Source: Dromaius novaehollandiae (Eukaryota; Chordata; Aves; Casuariiformes; Dromaiidae). From it: a stretch of DNA of 64,000 nucleotides. The position numbers were made by a program, and so were the translations under genes. Each line of letters opens with the position of its first letter. Position 1 is the first letter of the stretch. A model generated the notes under the pieces. It did no database searches, had not been told where the DNA came from, and was given only the letters and a program-made list of their open reading frames with translations. The stretch covers positions 2,418,001 through 2,482,000 of the forward strand of contig NC_088117.1 in NCBI RefSeq assembly GCF_036370855.1, in the 5' to 3' direction. This document shows positions 29,312-41,670 of the stretch, piece by piece.

Positions 29312-29630
29312 GTAAAAGAATTACTATGACTCCCCTATTAGCTGGAAGTCTTCCAAGCCAGGTCTCCTTTCTGCTTCAAAGCTTTCCATGAGTCCTGCCT
29401 CATCCCCTCTGTCGCATCCCCTGCTTTTCAGAGCAAGCCTCTTTTTCCTGTCTGTGAGACTTTTAGCTGCACTCTCTGGTCTGTGCTTGTCTCTACATGG
29501 TCTTCACAGCCAGCTGCTTCTACCAGTGTTTTGGTGTTGCCTCTTTTGTGATCTGCAAAGGTCACACTGCCTTAGTTTGTACTACTGTTGTCTTGGGTCT
29601 TGGGACTGAGTCATTTCTCCATCCCTTCAG

Positions 29631-29750
29631 GCTGAATGGCAGCCAGAGCCAGAGCCAAACAAGCACTGCTCCCAGTTGCTGGTTAAACACCGTGCAACCG
29701 TGTTTGGGAAACATTTCTCCTTGCTGGATTTGACTGTTTCTGCCAGACAG
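29631..29750 (+). CDS. nvd: Neverland-type oxygenase exon 5
   Basis: Encodes residues 274-313. It reads [18 protein letters not shown] and ends [16 protein letters not shown]. This matches the family's segment after the iron motif, where a WxP...H start leads to a conserved FGK...LLDLxVxARQ end. The acceptor is CATCCCTTCAG|GCTGAA and the donor GACAG|GTATGT, phase 0 at both ends. The exon is 120 bases and the intron before it is only 319 bases. Confidence 0.94.
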
Positions 29751-31087
29751 GTATGTGACATGCTCCGTCAAGCACCTTGCGTAGATACAAGGAAAGCAGA
29801 TGGTTCAGTGATCCATAGACAAGGGTGCCTGGCCTCACTTGGCATTTAATCTTTATTGGTAACCTTTAATTACCTGTGACTGTGTTTCATACTCATAAAA
29901 AGATTCATTGCTGCTTTGGCAAATCAGGCCCATGGAGACTGCTCCTGAAGATGCAAGGTGCAAAATTTGCCACAAACAAAACAAAAAAAAAACTGTCATG
30001 AAGTAAGAAAGACTTTCTGTTTCCACTTGTGGAGAGAATCCAGACCCCGGGACATTATGGTGCCTGGAAGAGCACCAATATGCCAATATTCTCAATGGCT
30101 AATCAGGACCCTGCAGCGATGCAAAGGACCAGTGTGCAGGGAAATACAACAGAGCTGTTTTTCCCGGCAATGGCTGCAATACAAGTGCCCTGCTCACAGC
30201 AGTGCAGCAGGGGCTGGAGCTGCTGCAGCTGCAGGCATGAGGCAGAGGTAGTCAGCAGCACCTTTTGGCTTCTGCTCCTTGCACCAGCCTTGGCTGGCCC
30301 CCTCATTTCAAATAGTGAGGATTACTACTTTTAACAGTCTCTGTGGCTGGTGAAACGTGGTCAGTCCTCAGCATCAAACGCAGAAAGGTAACTTATGAAG
30401 AGCTCAAGGGCAGGACGCAGTCCTAATCATATATTCCTCTGTGTTCAGTGTTGAGTACAAGCTGCATGATTGGAATTATGGGAATTCCTACGTCGTGTGT
30501 AACCCAGGAGGTCAGACTAGTTTGTTGCTGTGATCCTTTCTGGCCTTACCCAGGAACCCTGCACACTAAAAGCTCTAACCGGGGGGGTCTTGCAGTTCGT
30601 CTTGGAAAAACATTCCCTGAGTATCCTGTTGCGTTGCTGGGAAGTTTGGTGTGCACGCTAAGCTTGTGTGACAGCCTCAGTGGGTGGAGGCTCAGGCAGG
30701 GTGGCAAGAGCCTCATGCTAATGCCTCGATCTGGAGGCTTTGCTCTGGGAAAGTGTCCTGTCCTGGGTCTCTGTCCCAGTCCTACCTAGAGCAGTCAATG
30801 GCTGCATAAACAGGATGCGCTGGGCAGAATAGAGGTGTTCACCCACTGCCCTTCTGTGCCACAGCTGTGTTCAGTCTTTGAGGAGCAGAGAAAAGGCTCT
30901 AGGAGGTACTCCTGTTGCCCTTGCTCCTGATAGTAATCCCACCTAAGCAAGAACTTGGTGAGGCAGATAGTCCCTCTGTGTAGCCCATATCCTGACATCT
31001 TAAGCAGGTCTCAAGCTGTGGGAGCTGCTGTACCAGAGATCTGGAGCACTGGAGAATATTTCGTAAGGGTGCTCTGTCATTCTGCAG

Positions 31088-31264
31088 GTGGGGCCAGGAC
31101 TGGTTTTCCTGATTTTTGAGCATGCTTTCCTGGGCCGTGGGATCATCCTGCAGACTGTGACTCCCGTGGAGCCTCTCCTGCAGAATGTTGTCCACAAAAT
31201 CTACTACCAGAAGAACATGCCACCCATAATCCCCAAGTTCATCCTGAAAGCAGAGTGCATACAG
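31088..31264 (+). CDS. nvd: Neverland-type oxygenase exon 6
   Basis: Encodes residues 314-372. It begins [18 protein letters not shown], then [20 protein letters not shown], and ends [15 protein letters not shown]. The GPGxV...F...G.G.. pattern with TPVEP is typical of the C-terminal catalytic fold in this family. The acceptor is CATTCTGCAG|GTGGGG and the donor ACAG|GTAAGG, phase 0. Confidence 0.96.
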
Positions 31265-32754
31265 GTAAGGTTTCTGAAGAAGACCAGCTAAAGAAGGGCC
31301 ACTGGAGCTCAGCAGATAGAAGTCACTGAGGAGGAAGAGCAGCTGTCTGTCTGGGCTCAGATACATGCCAGAGCAAAACGCTGCGGGATAGATCCTTTCA
31401 CTGCTCAGCATGATCTCCTAGTTTTAGTAGCCCAAAGAATTAAACTGGAGCTCTTTGAAGCTGTTTCTCATGGAAAGAGGGTCCCTGCAGCATCTCATCT
31501 GTTAAAGATGGCAAAGAAAGAGGTGCTATCCCTCTCCTGTGCATGGACAACTGAAGCACAAGGCTCAAGCAACCTCTCCCAAACTGCAGGAAGTCTTTGA
31601 CAGACCTAATAATTGAATCTAGATTTCCTCCATCCCAAGCCAGTGCTTTAAGGACAGCCTCTCCCCTTTGGTAAGAACTATGCCAAGAAATCCTCCTCTT
31701 GTTAAACTGTCATAAGATTTGGCAACTCTTGCCCCTCCAAAAGAGTTTTTCTAGGTCCTTACTACAGAGAGTCACAGAATTGGCAGAAGGACCTTTCAGA
31801 AGTCTCCAGCCCAGTATCCCAGTTGGAGCAGGACTGTTGCCAAGGTCAGCTCAGACATGGGCTTGTTTAGCTTCAACTAAGAGCCTTGAAAATATCCTAC
31901 TTTGCAGAATGCTCCCCAGCTCTCTGGGTGACCTGTTCCATTATTGCCCTACACACCTTCTTAACTTTTTTTTCCCTAATGTCCATCTTGAACCTCCCAA
32001 CCTGCAGTCTGTGGTTGTTACTCCTTGTTATACCATCTGGCACTACCAAGAAGAATTTGATTCCATCATTTTTTAACTCCCTTTCAAGTAGTTGTAGGCT
32101 GCTGTCAGAATAGTTCATGCAATTCCCTTCCGATGTCACTGTTAAACCTTGGAAACTTTTTGGTCTGACCAGAGAGAGTTTCACTGGCACTACAGTGAAA
32201 ACTGCTGAAAGACAATTTTCAGCTGCCAAAAACCCACCCAAAATCAAACTTAGCTGTGCTAGCTCATATTGTAGAAATGCTGGCTTAATATTATGCATTC
32301 TTACTAAGGTGAATGAACAGCACTCATTTCGGCAGAGACTCCACAAAGGAAAACTCCACAGACTTTATAACATGTTTCTGAGTAGACTTCAAGATGTGGA
32401 TGCTTAATTTATAAACTCCTGGTTGGCTTTCACAAGAGAGTACCAGTGGAGATACCGCCTAATGATTCAAAATCTCAGGCGGAGCATCTTCGAACCTCAC
32501 AACTGTCTCTTGCAGCATTATCTATGATGGGGACATTGTCCAAGCTGGAAATGGCTTCTTCTTTGGCGCTGCAACATGGCAAACATGTCTGCTACCCACA
32601 GACAGAGACCTGTAGTGTTATCAGTTAAAAATAATATAAACAGTCCTACACTGGGCATTTGGGAGAAATGCTAAAAATAAACCTAGTGTGCAAGTTGCAT
32701 GCACAGGTTGGTTCAGCTTCCTCACCTGAATGTGACCCTCCTTCTTTCCTACAG
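31265..32754 (+). other. nvd: Neverland intron 6
   Basis: Intron holding an antisense CR1 LINE 3' end (31769-32112). No coding sequence is needed, since exon 6 joins exon 7 as ECIQ-FERDITIW. Confidence 0.85.
31769..32112 (-). mobile_element. CR1 LINE, truncated 3' end, antisense in Neverland intron 6
   Basis: The plus strand begins GAGTCACAGAATTGGCAGAA and keeps the order of landmarks of an antisense CR1 3' end: a ggacct segment, a CTCTCTGGGTGACCTGTTCC segment, a pyrimidine run with TCCCTAATGTCCATCTTGAA, then GGTTGTTACTCCTTGTTAT. Several substitutions suggest an old insertion. CR1 copies are typically 5'-truncated like this, which also supports a bird or reptile source. Confidence 0.88.
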
Positions 32755-32913
32755 TTTGAACGTGATATAACCATCTGGAATAACAAGCAGTATCTCCCTA
32801 AACCCCTCCTTGTAAAAGAAGACTCCACCATCCAAAAGCACAGACGCTGGTATGCTCAGTTCTACAGCGAGAAAAGCATGAAGTTCACCGTGCACGAGGG
32901 CCTGGACTGGTGA
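32755..32913 (+). CDS. nvd: Neverland-type oxygenase exon 7, C-terminus and stop
   Basis: Encodes residues 373-424 and ends with TGA at 32911-32913. It reads FERDITIWNNKQYLPKPLLV, then KEDSTIQKHRRWYAQFYSEK. The ERDxxIWNxKxYxxKPxL pattern followed by RRWYxQFYSE is the conserved C-terminus of Neverland/DAF-36 proteins. The acceptor is CTTTCCTACAG|TTTGAA after a good pyrimidine tract. Confidence 0.97.
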   Translation, partial: FERDITIWNNKQYLPKPLLVKEDSTIQKHRRWYAQFYSEKSMKFTVHEGLDW

Positions 32914-34240
32914 GACCCTCACTCCCCTCTGCTGAAGGTGACCAAAGGCCATCAGGTGGCTCTTGCCCATCCAGGCTGGAGGGCAGCAGTGTTGGGCAGG
33001 TCTGATTATTATAATGGATTCAGGCACCAGCACAGAGAGGTGAGGCTGAGCCCTGGAGTTCCCCTCCCTGCTCAGGTCATCAAAGCTCAAGGGGTGTAAC
33101 ATGCTTCTTATATCTGCACTGTAATATGTGAACTGAGCGTGAATATAGATAGATAGACCTCCCTCTAAAATGTCCTTGTCTCTCACTGCTGCCATCCCTT
33201 CAAGTGGCAATGTGAAATCCCTTTCACATGGCCTTCTTTTACCTGAAGTTTCCCTTCCCAGCAATGCCTGCTGTTGCTTCTGCAACATCACCTCGGCTGG
33301 GGCAGGGTCCGGCTCTCCAGAGAAGCCCTGGCTGATGCCTGCATGGCAGTCAGAGGTGCAACTGTAAAGCCTCTTCTTTCTTTCTGACAGCAGTCAGGGC
33401 AGCCTGGGTTTTAATTGCCTACCATGCGGGGAGCACATGTCCTTACCATCCCTGCGGGCCTCCTGGGGCCTACTGAGCACTGCATGAATGGCTTCCTCAT
33501 GCAGCTATTGCACCTAGCCATGAAGCAGAGAGACTATCCTGATGACAAAACAAGACCAAGCCACTTAGGCACAAAGCACCAGAGAATCTAGAACAGTTTT
33601 AGCCAGATTTGCAGCCTAGTTTTCATATATTAGCTTAATTTTTGATTGCAGTGACAGTAAGAGATACCAGTGATCTTGCCATGAGACAAAAATTTTTACG
33701 GCCAGTCGGTACTGCTGGATTCCATGGCGTTTTAAAGCAGGATCTTACTCACATCTGTGACCTGCAGAACTGTTCTCTAAGTGCTCTGTATTGAAGGGTG
33801 AAATTCTGCCCTACTGCACTCCCTAAAGAAACCTGAATTCTCCATAGAAGGAGTCTGCCTTGTATTTGCAAGACTCAAACTGTCTCAAAGTTACTTTATG
33901 CCAAGAGCTAGAAAAAACGAATGCTCAAATCAAGGAGCTTTCCAAATAGGCTGGTTGCTACTGTTGTGCACACACGCTGACAGGGCAGGACAGTGCTTGC
34001 TTGTGCCTTTTGAATTTTGCACTTTACTGCGGCTTCTGTTTCCTTGCCCACCATTAACCCATGAAGTGGGAGCCAGGAGCGAGGAACATGCCACCTCAGA
34101 CCTCTGCCAGTGCACAACCCTCAAAACCTGGCAGCTGGATAACAGCGTGGCAAGCCCCCTCCTGATAGCCACGCTTTCACCTTTCACGTCAGGCTTTTGC
34201 ACTGTTAACATTTCACTATTAAAGTCTTTTTAAAACTGAT
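32914..34240 (+). other. nvd: Probable 3' UTR of the Neverland-type gene
   Basis: Non-coding sequence from the stop codon to the first convincing polyadenylation signal. The length, about 1.3 kb, is inferred from that signal only. Confidence 0.5.
34218..34223 (+). terminator. Candidate polyadenylation signal (ATTAAA)
   Basis: ATTAAA is followed about 25-40 bases later by a GT-rich run, GCTCGTGGTTTGTTGTTC, a standard downstream element. It is the best signal on the plus strand after the stop codon. Transcript data would be needed to fix the true end. Confidence 0.55.
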
Positions 34241-36980
34241 CTCATGCTCGTGGTTTGTTGTTCTTCACGGCTTTGTGGCATGAACCTAAGGAAGCGTCTG
34301 TACTTGGACACATTTTACATGGGATGATACGAAGACCGTATGTGTAGAAATGTCCCGGGGGGCTTCCTTGCACAGGAGAAGTGATTCTGTAGCCTACCTA
34401 TGTTGTCCTTCTTCAGCAGTCACAGGGAACCCCTAGCAAGGGACATTAGGCAGCCTGGACAAGGAGCACTACCTGACCCACAGCCTGAGCCGCTTGGTGT
34501 CCTGAGGGCACCAACAGGCCTTAATGGCCCTGCTCAGCTTTACCAGGGACCCCCACACTCCTGCCCAGGGTCCAGGACCCCATTTCAGCCCAGTCCAGGG
34601 CTGTCAGTCCCTGGTGCTGGTCTCCAGCTCTGCCACAGCCCCACCAGTCCTGACCCAGGCTTGTGGGCCTGTCCTGTCTTTGGCTCATCCCCCGTCCCCA
34701 CAGCCCTGCCCAGCCTCGGCCGTTCCTGTCCCCGCAGCCCTGCCCAGACATCGCAGGCTGGGTCTGACCCTGGTTATTCGCAGCAGATCTGGTCCTGGCG
34801 TGTGGCTTGACATCCCAGCTTGACCTTGGACCTGCTTCACCAGCACAAACCTCCCTGAAGATCTGGACTCTCGGTTGAACCTGGCCATGATCTCCGTCTG
34901 CCCTGCCCATCCCACGTTGGCTGGTGGGATGGGGCCTGGCCAGCGAGAGCCCTGCCCTGCCAGCTGGGTTATCCACTCGGCTCCCATCCCCTAGGGAGCC
35001 GCGGGCCCACGCTGAGCCCTGACAGAGCTGGTGGGAGGTAGATGTAGACGGAGCAAGATGCAGAAATTGCAGTTATCAGGACAGAGATGTTACAGTACGT
35101 GGATTAGGCAAGATGTGTTGTTCATGTGCATGTTTGCTGGGGCACATGGCCAACACACACCAGTTCAGAGGCTTTACCTGCACAGCCCACACATCTCCGT
35201 CCCTTGTGCAACACACCTGGGCTGGACTCCCATTCCTCAGTGTGCTCCCCCATGGAGGGTCCCAGGATGAACAAAACTCCAAGGAAGACAAATTATAGAT
35301 GATCAGGTAAGAGCTGGTGAATTAAATTAGCTTTGCTAGATTCATCAGTCCCTCTGAAATTAAAGGAAACTATAGGTTACCTCCAGCAGAAACTAAATCC
35401 TGAGTTAACATTTCCTTTGCTACTAAAACCAAAATGTTTTTTTCTCATTTAGGCAAAAATCAGAATTCGGAAATAAAATAAGATTAGCTTAAGCCTATTA
35501 TGTTCCCCTTGCAATCTTATTCATTCTTTTAAAAGGGCCTTCCAAGCAGGACACACTGGCCGGCCAAGGAGGACTCTCCTCCAGTCTTGTATGCCTTTTA
35601 GCTATGTATTATCCACTTTACATATTTAGATTTCTGAACAAATCCTAACCCACATCTGCTTAGAACATGAGGGCATCTAATCTTACTGTTTACTGAAATC
35701 ACTCATTTACATCAAATCTACTGCAAAACTACACCCATTCTTAATACTATATCCTGATAGCTTTGTTATTGTGGCTTATCCTCACTTGACTAACCAAGAT
35801 AATTCTACCCAATTGCCACAACTATTTTTGTATCATGTCTTTGAGTTCTGTTTTTTTCCCAGCCAACAAATTCACTGCAGACTTCCTACTTCTTAGCTAA
35901 CTTTCAAGCAGTTTTTTTTTTTTTTTTAGGCTAGAAAACACCAGAGGAAATCAAAACAGGTCAAAGAAAAGGATACATCAAGGGTGATGGACAGTGCACC
36001 ACAGATTTGACAGCAGTGGCTTGTGCTCCATCTCCTCTGAGCCGTGGTCTATATGCATGTTCCACTCAGGACAATTACCAAGTAGTTTCTGGTTCATTTA
36101 GAGGTGGCTCCTGGCGCTCTGGACAAACAGCGTCAGCAGGACTGCAATTCCACATGCAGCGCCCGATACGGAAGTTTTGGCAACGCCACAGTGTTTGATG
36201 ACATGGAGTGACTTCTCGATGGCTCCCAGGAGGTATTTTCCACATAAGGCCCTGGATGGTGCCAAGCTGCCAGGCTGATCCCCATTCACCACTCTGTCGC
36301 TGTGACCCTGGGAGACGCGTTGTCACGGGTCAAGACTTAGTCTCTAAACAAAGATTGATATTTTGGCATTACAAATAGCTATTAAGGATCTTGTCCTGTA
36401 GAAAAAGGAATGAGCCTACCTAGTGCCTGTTGAGTGCCTGATTGCTTCTGTTCTCCCAGGGTGAAAACAAGCTGGCAGATGAAGCTGCTGATACAAGTGA
36501 AAATCCCTGACTACGCTGGACAGGAATATGGCATGTGTCAGTTAGACTATTCTGCCAGATATCAGCCTACACTGCTTCTGCAGCATAACTTTCAGCTGGA
36601 CTGAACCTGTCCTGGCAGTGTGAATACAGATACCGCATTACAAGAAGCCACCCACCCGCCCATCCAGCTGACCACAGAGAGTCTTGGTTCATAGAGCACT
36701 TTCTGCTATATGTAAGTATTGCAGTGGTAAGAGAGCAGCACATTTGCTGCACTGGCAGACAAGCTTGAGACAGAGGATGCTCTAGAAACCGTTCTAGGGA
36801 GCATTAGGTGCACAAGGGATGTAGGGAGAGGTCCCCTGCTGAGTTTTATGGCTGATGAAGTCCATCAAAGAAACTCCTGCTGCCCTGTGAGATATGGTAA
36901 TGGATATTCTCTGTCTTCAGACTGAGACGCTCAGTAGCAAGTGAGGTCCCACACATGTACTTGGAAAAGAGAACACCCCA
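34241..36980. other. Intergenic gap between the convergent genes
   Basis: About 2.7 kb. The left part (34440-35000) is GC-rich and strikingly repetitive in words such as CAGCCCTGCCCAG, which appears twice at 34709-34748. It may be an old interspersed repeat that I cannot name. The remainder is AT-rich with a 15-base thymine run near 35915. I see no gene. Confidence 0.55.
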
Positions 36981-37007
36981 CACACTTCTTTTTTTCCTAA
37001 AGGTCGT

Positions 37008-37013
37008 TTTATT
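37008..37013 (-). terminator. Candidate distal polyadenylation signal of ZNF618 (AATAAA)
   Basis: The minus strand reads ACAATAAAACGACC. About 20-40 bases downstream comes AGTGTGTGGGGTGTTCTC, a very good GU-rich element. This is the strongest such pair on the minus strand between the stop codon and the convergent gene. Confidence 0.65.
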
Positions 37014-37568
37014 GTAAAACCATAAATACAACACTGACATGAAAATCCTCAAGCAACGGATGCTTTCTTACAGTTACAGTTTGTCTTCTGCCTTGGCATC
37101 AACTCTGAAAAGAATGTTGCAGAAACATGTCTCTAAGATACCTCTCCAAATAACTGAACTCTGGCCTGGAGCTCTCAGCTAGTTTGGAACCTAAGTGGAA
37201 TTATTCCTTCTCTCTTGTGGAATATTTCCATTCAGACAGCAACAGACTTGTAAAAACAGCAACATTTAAACACCTTGTTTTTTTTTTAATAATCCTTTTC
37301 ATTTGACGTCAGTCTAAGTTTCAAACAGCACTGAATTTATTTAGCTGTAAAAAATGAAACAAAACAAAAAAAATCCTAAAAAGAAAAAATCAGAAGAACT
37401 TGAGTTGGCCTCAAGCGTTCATATATCACAACGAAAATCAGCAACTCAACCCCGTGCAATATTGCTCTCTATTGAGTCATTCGATCCACACCAACAATAC
37501 ATGAGACTTCAAACAGGTTTTGTTTTGTTTATTAACACAGCAAGTGTGACATTAGATAACCTTTTAAA

Positions 37569-37576
37569 TACAGTAC
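37569..37576 (-). promoter_or_regulatory. Candidate miR-101 8-mer target site
   Basis: The minus strand reads GTACTGTA, the perfect 8-mer for the miR-101 seed, about 560 bases from the presumed mRNA end. Sequence match only; one 8-mer in 8 kb is not rare by chance. Confidence 0.3.
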
Positions 37577-39589
37577 ATGGTACAGTGCGGGGCCAGCTGC
37601 CCGCACATTTCCACATTATGAAGACAAAGCCAGCGGTGGCGGTTTATAAAAATATTGTGTTGCTACAAAAGTATAAATTAATGCTACCGGTATTAAGAAA
37701 TATTAAACACATAAAACTTATAAGGATTAAGAAAAATATTCATTAATACCTGTAGAAAACTCTGGCCTAAAAAAGATATTTTTTGTATATTTTTTGTATA
37801 TTTTTTTTTGTATTTTTTAAGATGACATGAGATTCTTGCACTCGCAGGTAGAGACACACGCAGGTGCATCTGTGGTATTGCCTAGAACATCTGCATCTAC
37901 AGAAAGGAAGGAAATGCACAAAAGTTACTGAGGGAGGGGAGGGTGAGGAGGGAAAGGAGAACATTGTTTTCTTGGTGAAACAGCAAGAATTCAGCTCCCA
38001 ACAGGAGGTTTCAAAAAATGAACATACGAACGAGGAACAGCTTCTCTTTTCAGACTGGCTGCAAACAAGGATTTCCTGATGGTTTGATTTGTCGGCATGA
38101 CACTCTCTAGCTACGGCGTGGACCAGAATCCTCACAGTCTGGACGATGTGCGTTCCTCCTGGATTTACAGCCTTGGCTAGTCACCTGTCATGAATGTTTC
38201 AGTTTATCCACTACTGGTTTTCCTTTTAAATAATTAAAAAACAATTAAAGTCCCCAAAAAGGTTAAAGGGACTTTGGAAAACAGCTCCTAAGACTGTTGC
38301 TCCTTCCAGAACACAGGCCTCCTTCCTAGAGCGGAAAGGTTCTTCTCCATAGATAGCAAGGAAAAAAAAATTAAAAAAGAAAAACATCTCCCCCCCGCCC
38401 CCAACATCCTGGAAAAAAAAAAAAAAACCCGTCCTATCCACACACATTGCAGAGACCACCACAAGAACCCCTAGAAGACTGAAAACAAGCATTCAAGGCT
38501 GATGAGGCTGGAAGTGTCTTTGTAAGGAACTTTGGTTGTAAAAAGCAAGGGTTTGACATGCCTGTACTCATCAATTCCACTGTAAAATATTCCTATCGTT
38601 AAGGCTGTGCTGCTCAGCTGGGCACCAAGACATGCTGACCACTGTCAGTGACGCTAAAGTGATGGGAAGAAAGAAAATCCTTTCAGTCAGTGGTAGATGT
38701 TGTGCATGAACAAGCCATTTATGTGACTCATTTCAGAAGCTATTCTAAAAATTCAAACTCAGCTGCCTACAGATCATTAAACCCTAAAGGGTCTACTGGA
38801 TACACCGTTGTCTAATGTGAGCAAAACTCTTCTGTCAAGTTATAAAACAAAGGACTAACAGGAGTAGTAAAAAACCCAACTAACCAGCCAAACAAAAAAA
38901 TTAAACAGAAATCCCCAAAACATTCAATATATAAAATTAAATTTCAGGGCAATACACTCTCATTGGTTTACCATTTCTGGCCTAGCATAAGCAAACTATC
39001 CCACAGTACTAAAGAGGCATTCAACTTGGAGCTGTGCTTGTTTTTACCTCTCTGTATTTTATTGTTTATTGGTTTGTTCTGTGAAATTTCCAGAAGCCCC
39101 AGGGAAGATGATTGCCCATGGCACGTGCACACGTCCCGTGCACTGCAAAGGGGAGTTCTTATTGCTAGAGGGCAACATCTTCAAAAGTTTCTGACAAAGG
39201 ACCTTGAGCCTCACCTGAGGGTTCTGGGGATTCACAACGGATCCCAAGGACTCAAGATCACTGCGTAGCACAGAAAACGCACAGCAGAAGCAGCAAAACA
39301 CTTAATAATCTCCTCCACTCCCAGTTTCTCTCACCTTGGCAGTGTAAGGGTTGACAAGACTGGTGTTGTATCTTCTGCCCCTCCTGCCAGTCAACTAGCT
39401 CCTTCCATTATGAAACCGGGTAAATATATATATATAGTGCTGGGAAGGGTTTGGTGGCTGTGGTGAATGGGAGGATGTGGAGGAAGATGCTCTATGGACC
39501 CTTTTGGACCTATCAGCTGTTGTGCAGGACTGGACTCAACCACCAAAGCAATCATGCCCAGGCTCTACACCCAGTCTCCTCTCTCGGTA

Positions 39590-40050
39590 AGGTCCAAAGC
39601 AGTGATGTGCCTTACAGAGTGTGCTCCAGTTATTTGCACAGCTTAATTTTAAATGATAGGACTCAGAAAACATTCTCACAACAGACTATTCCTACATGAA
39701 GAGGTTTCTCCTCAGTAAAAGGTTGCCCAAAATCTGTTTTTAGTGTCTTTTTGTTCACTTTCATCCAATTATTCCTAACTATTCCGTAGGGAACTTTTCT
39801 CTCCTGTGTGTGCTCCTGAATGCTCACAGGAGCTTCTCTCCTCCCCTCCTTTAGCCAGAGAGATTCACTTAGAGATATGAGTCCTTCCTTAATAGAAAAC
39901 AGAACTACTAGCCCTTCAGTAGCTTTCTGGCTGCTCTTTTCCTTTCTTTTATCAGTAACTTGGTGCTTTCTAGAAATGAACACAGTATTCTCTGAGTAGC
40001 ACAATGTCTCACTCATCCCACTCCTGTGCAACACTACATCCTGGCTCACC
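39590..40050 (-). mobile_element. Degenerate CR1/L3-like LINE 3' fragment within the ZNF618 3' UTR region
   Basis: The plus-strand text follows, with many changes, the landmarks of an antisense CR1-clade 3' end: TTCATCCAATTATTCCTAAC, then TTTCTGGCTGCTCTTTTCC, then ATGAACACAGTATTCTCTGA. Much more diverged than the copy at 31769. Boundaries are approximate. Confidence 0.45.
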
Positions 40051-41647
40051 TACTGTGGGATTCAGCATGTGGAAATGATTCTTCAGACTATGTAAGGCCA
40101 CACAGACTCATTCACCTATAAAAACATATGTAGTAATTTCTACTCACACAAAACCTTCCATGTTATTGCAAGCAGTTGGAGAAAAACAAACCAACCAACC
40201 TGAGACATCTCACTAAATACTGTAATAATACTCAGATATAACAACTTAGGGCTCAAGCAAAATTCAGAATTGTCTCCGATCTATTTTCAGTGATTCTTGG
40301 GCTTTGAGCATAATTGCCAAAACTTCATTTGCAAAATTCACTTAAGGGTCCTCACTCCCTGAGCTGCTTATGAAAGCATTCTCTGATCAGCAGCGGAAAA
40401 CACCCAGCAAGCACAATCTAGTGAAACCAATGCAGGCGCTTTATGTGGATGCTTATCTCAAAGTTAAATTGGTTCAACCAGTAATTAACAGAGATCTGAG
40501 TTAGGCAAAGTTTAAACCCATTGTAGGCTTTCACAGCAAGTTTTCTAGATTGCACTAGTTCACATCAAACCAAATCAGTTTTCCTAGAACAGAGAAAGCT
40601 TTGACAAAAAGAAAAGTTTACTTCTATCTGAAACCTAACCAGTTCCAAGATGCCAAGCCCATCTTGCAAGCCAGACCACTAGAGACATGGAGAGAAGAAA
40701 AGACATAGAAAAAAAAATACGGGTTCCAAGTTCTTCTCCACTAACCATCTGGCTGCCATATTCACACAGAAACAACCCTTGATTTTGAAGAGCTATACCT
40801 TTGTTCCCTACTTTTTGAATTTTCTATTTTTAACAAGGATCTTCAGACAGGACATGAAAGCCTTTAATTCTTAACAGTTCATCTTCTGCTGGTGCTTGCT
40901 CCCCACCTGAAGGTTGTAACCATTCTCAAAACAAACTGTGAAGTCAGAAAGGGAAGTCTGTAAGGTCAGGCATAGAGTAAGCAGCAGGAACAGATGAATT
41001 CCTGAAGGACAGAGATACCATTTTAATATCCAAATACATTTCTCAAGTGTGAATAAAGGAAACAGAACAAGTAGAAGGTAAATTCTCAACACCAACTACC
41101 ACAGGATGATCCCACTTCCGAGGATTTCTCCTCCCAGCCAAAAGGAAGCAGAATCTCATGACAACTCTTGCCAAACAAAGAGACTCTCCCCTTTCCTGTC
41201 ACAGAATGAGCAGCACTCCTTGCAGCACATGTGCTGCTCTACAGAGAGAGCTCCTGCTGAGCCAGTCCTAACAACCTGGCAAATGAAGGGTTTCTGAAAT
41301 TCAGACCTCAGTAAAGTATCTGCACATCCTGAATGCAAACAGGAATCCTGAAAAGGGCAGGACAAGCAACAGCAAAAACTTTGCACGTGGAGCAAGTACA
41401 TGTGCTCCAGATGTGCTTCTCTCCTTTTAACAGACACGAAGCATGGGGCATTAGTACATCAGATACATCTCACAGAGCACTGATAAGCACTTTCCAGTGG
41501 AATACCCTGTGACCTTGTGCAGCTTCACGAAAAGCTGCAGAATCTTCCTTTGCCTAGCTGGAGAAGGGGGTGGCCAGCCAGCTTCTCTTCTCACTGATTT
41601 TCCAGGTTGCTCAATTTTAACCTTTTAGGATTGGTGGATTTTTTTGG

Positions 41648-41670
41648 TTTTTTTTTTTTTTTTTTTTTTT
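41648..41670 (+). repeat. Thymine homopolymer, 23 bases
   Basis: Twenty-three T residues, so poly-A in the direction of ZNF618 transcription. Inside a presumed 3' UTR this could cause internal oligo-dT priming and false 3' ends in cDNA data. Confidence 0.85.

Larger units (their letters stand above)
21404..34240 (+). other. nvd: Neverland-type Rieske oxygenase transcription unit, seven coding exons
   Basis: All seven exons have canonical splice sites and join in phase (1, 1, 0, 0, 0, 0) to one 1275-base reading frame of 424 residues, about the length of insect Neverland. Neverland/DAF-36 converts cholesterol to 7-dehydrocholesterol, using a Rieske [2Fe-2S] cluster to feed electrons to a mononuclear iron. 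Domains in order: poly-Leu membrane anchor (about residues 30-50), Rieske domain (about 109-172), catalytic domain (about 173-424). Ligands visible: Cys129, His131, Cys149, His152 for the cluster; Asp239, His242, His247 for the iron motif. There are no internal stops, so the gene appears functional. It is convergent with ZNF618 and head-to-head, about 13 kb away, with GRIN1. Family and activity are known from invertebrates and some vertebrates; the activity here is inferred. Confidence 0.93.
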
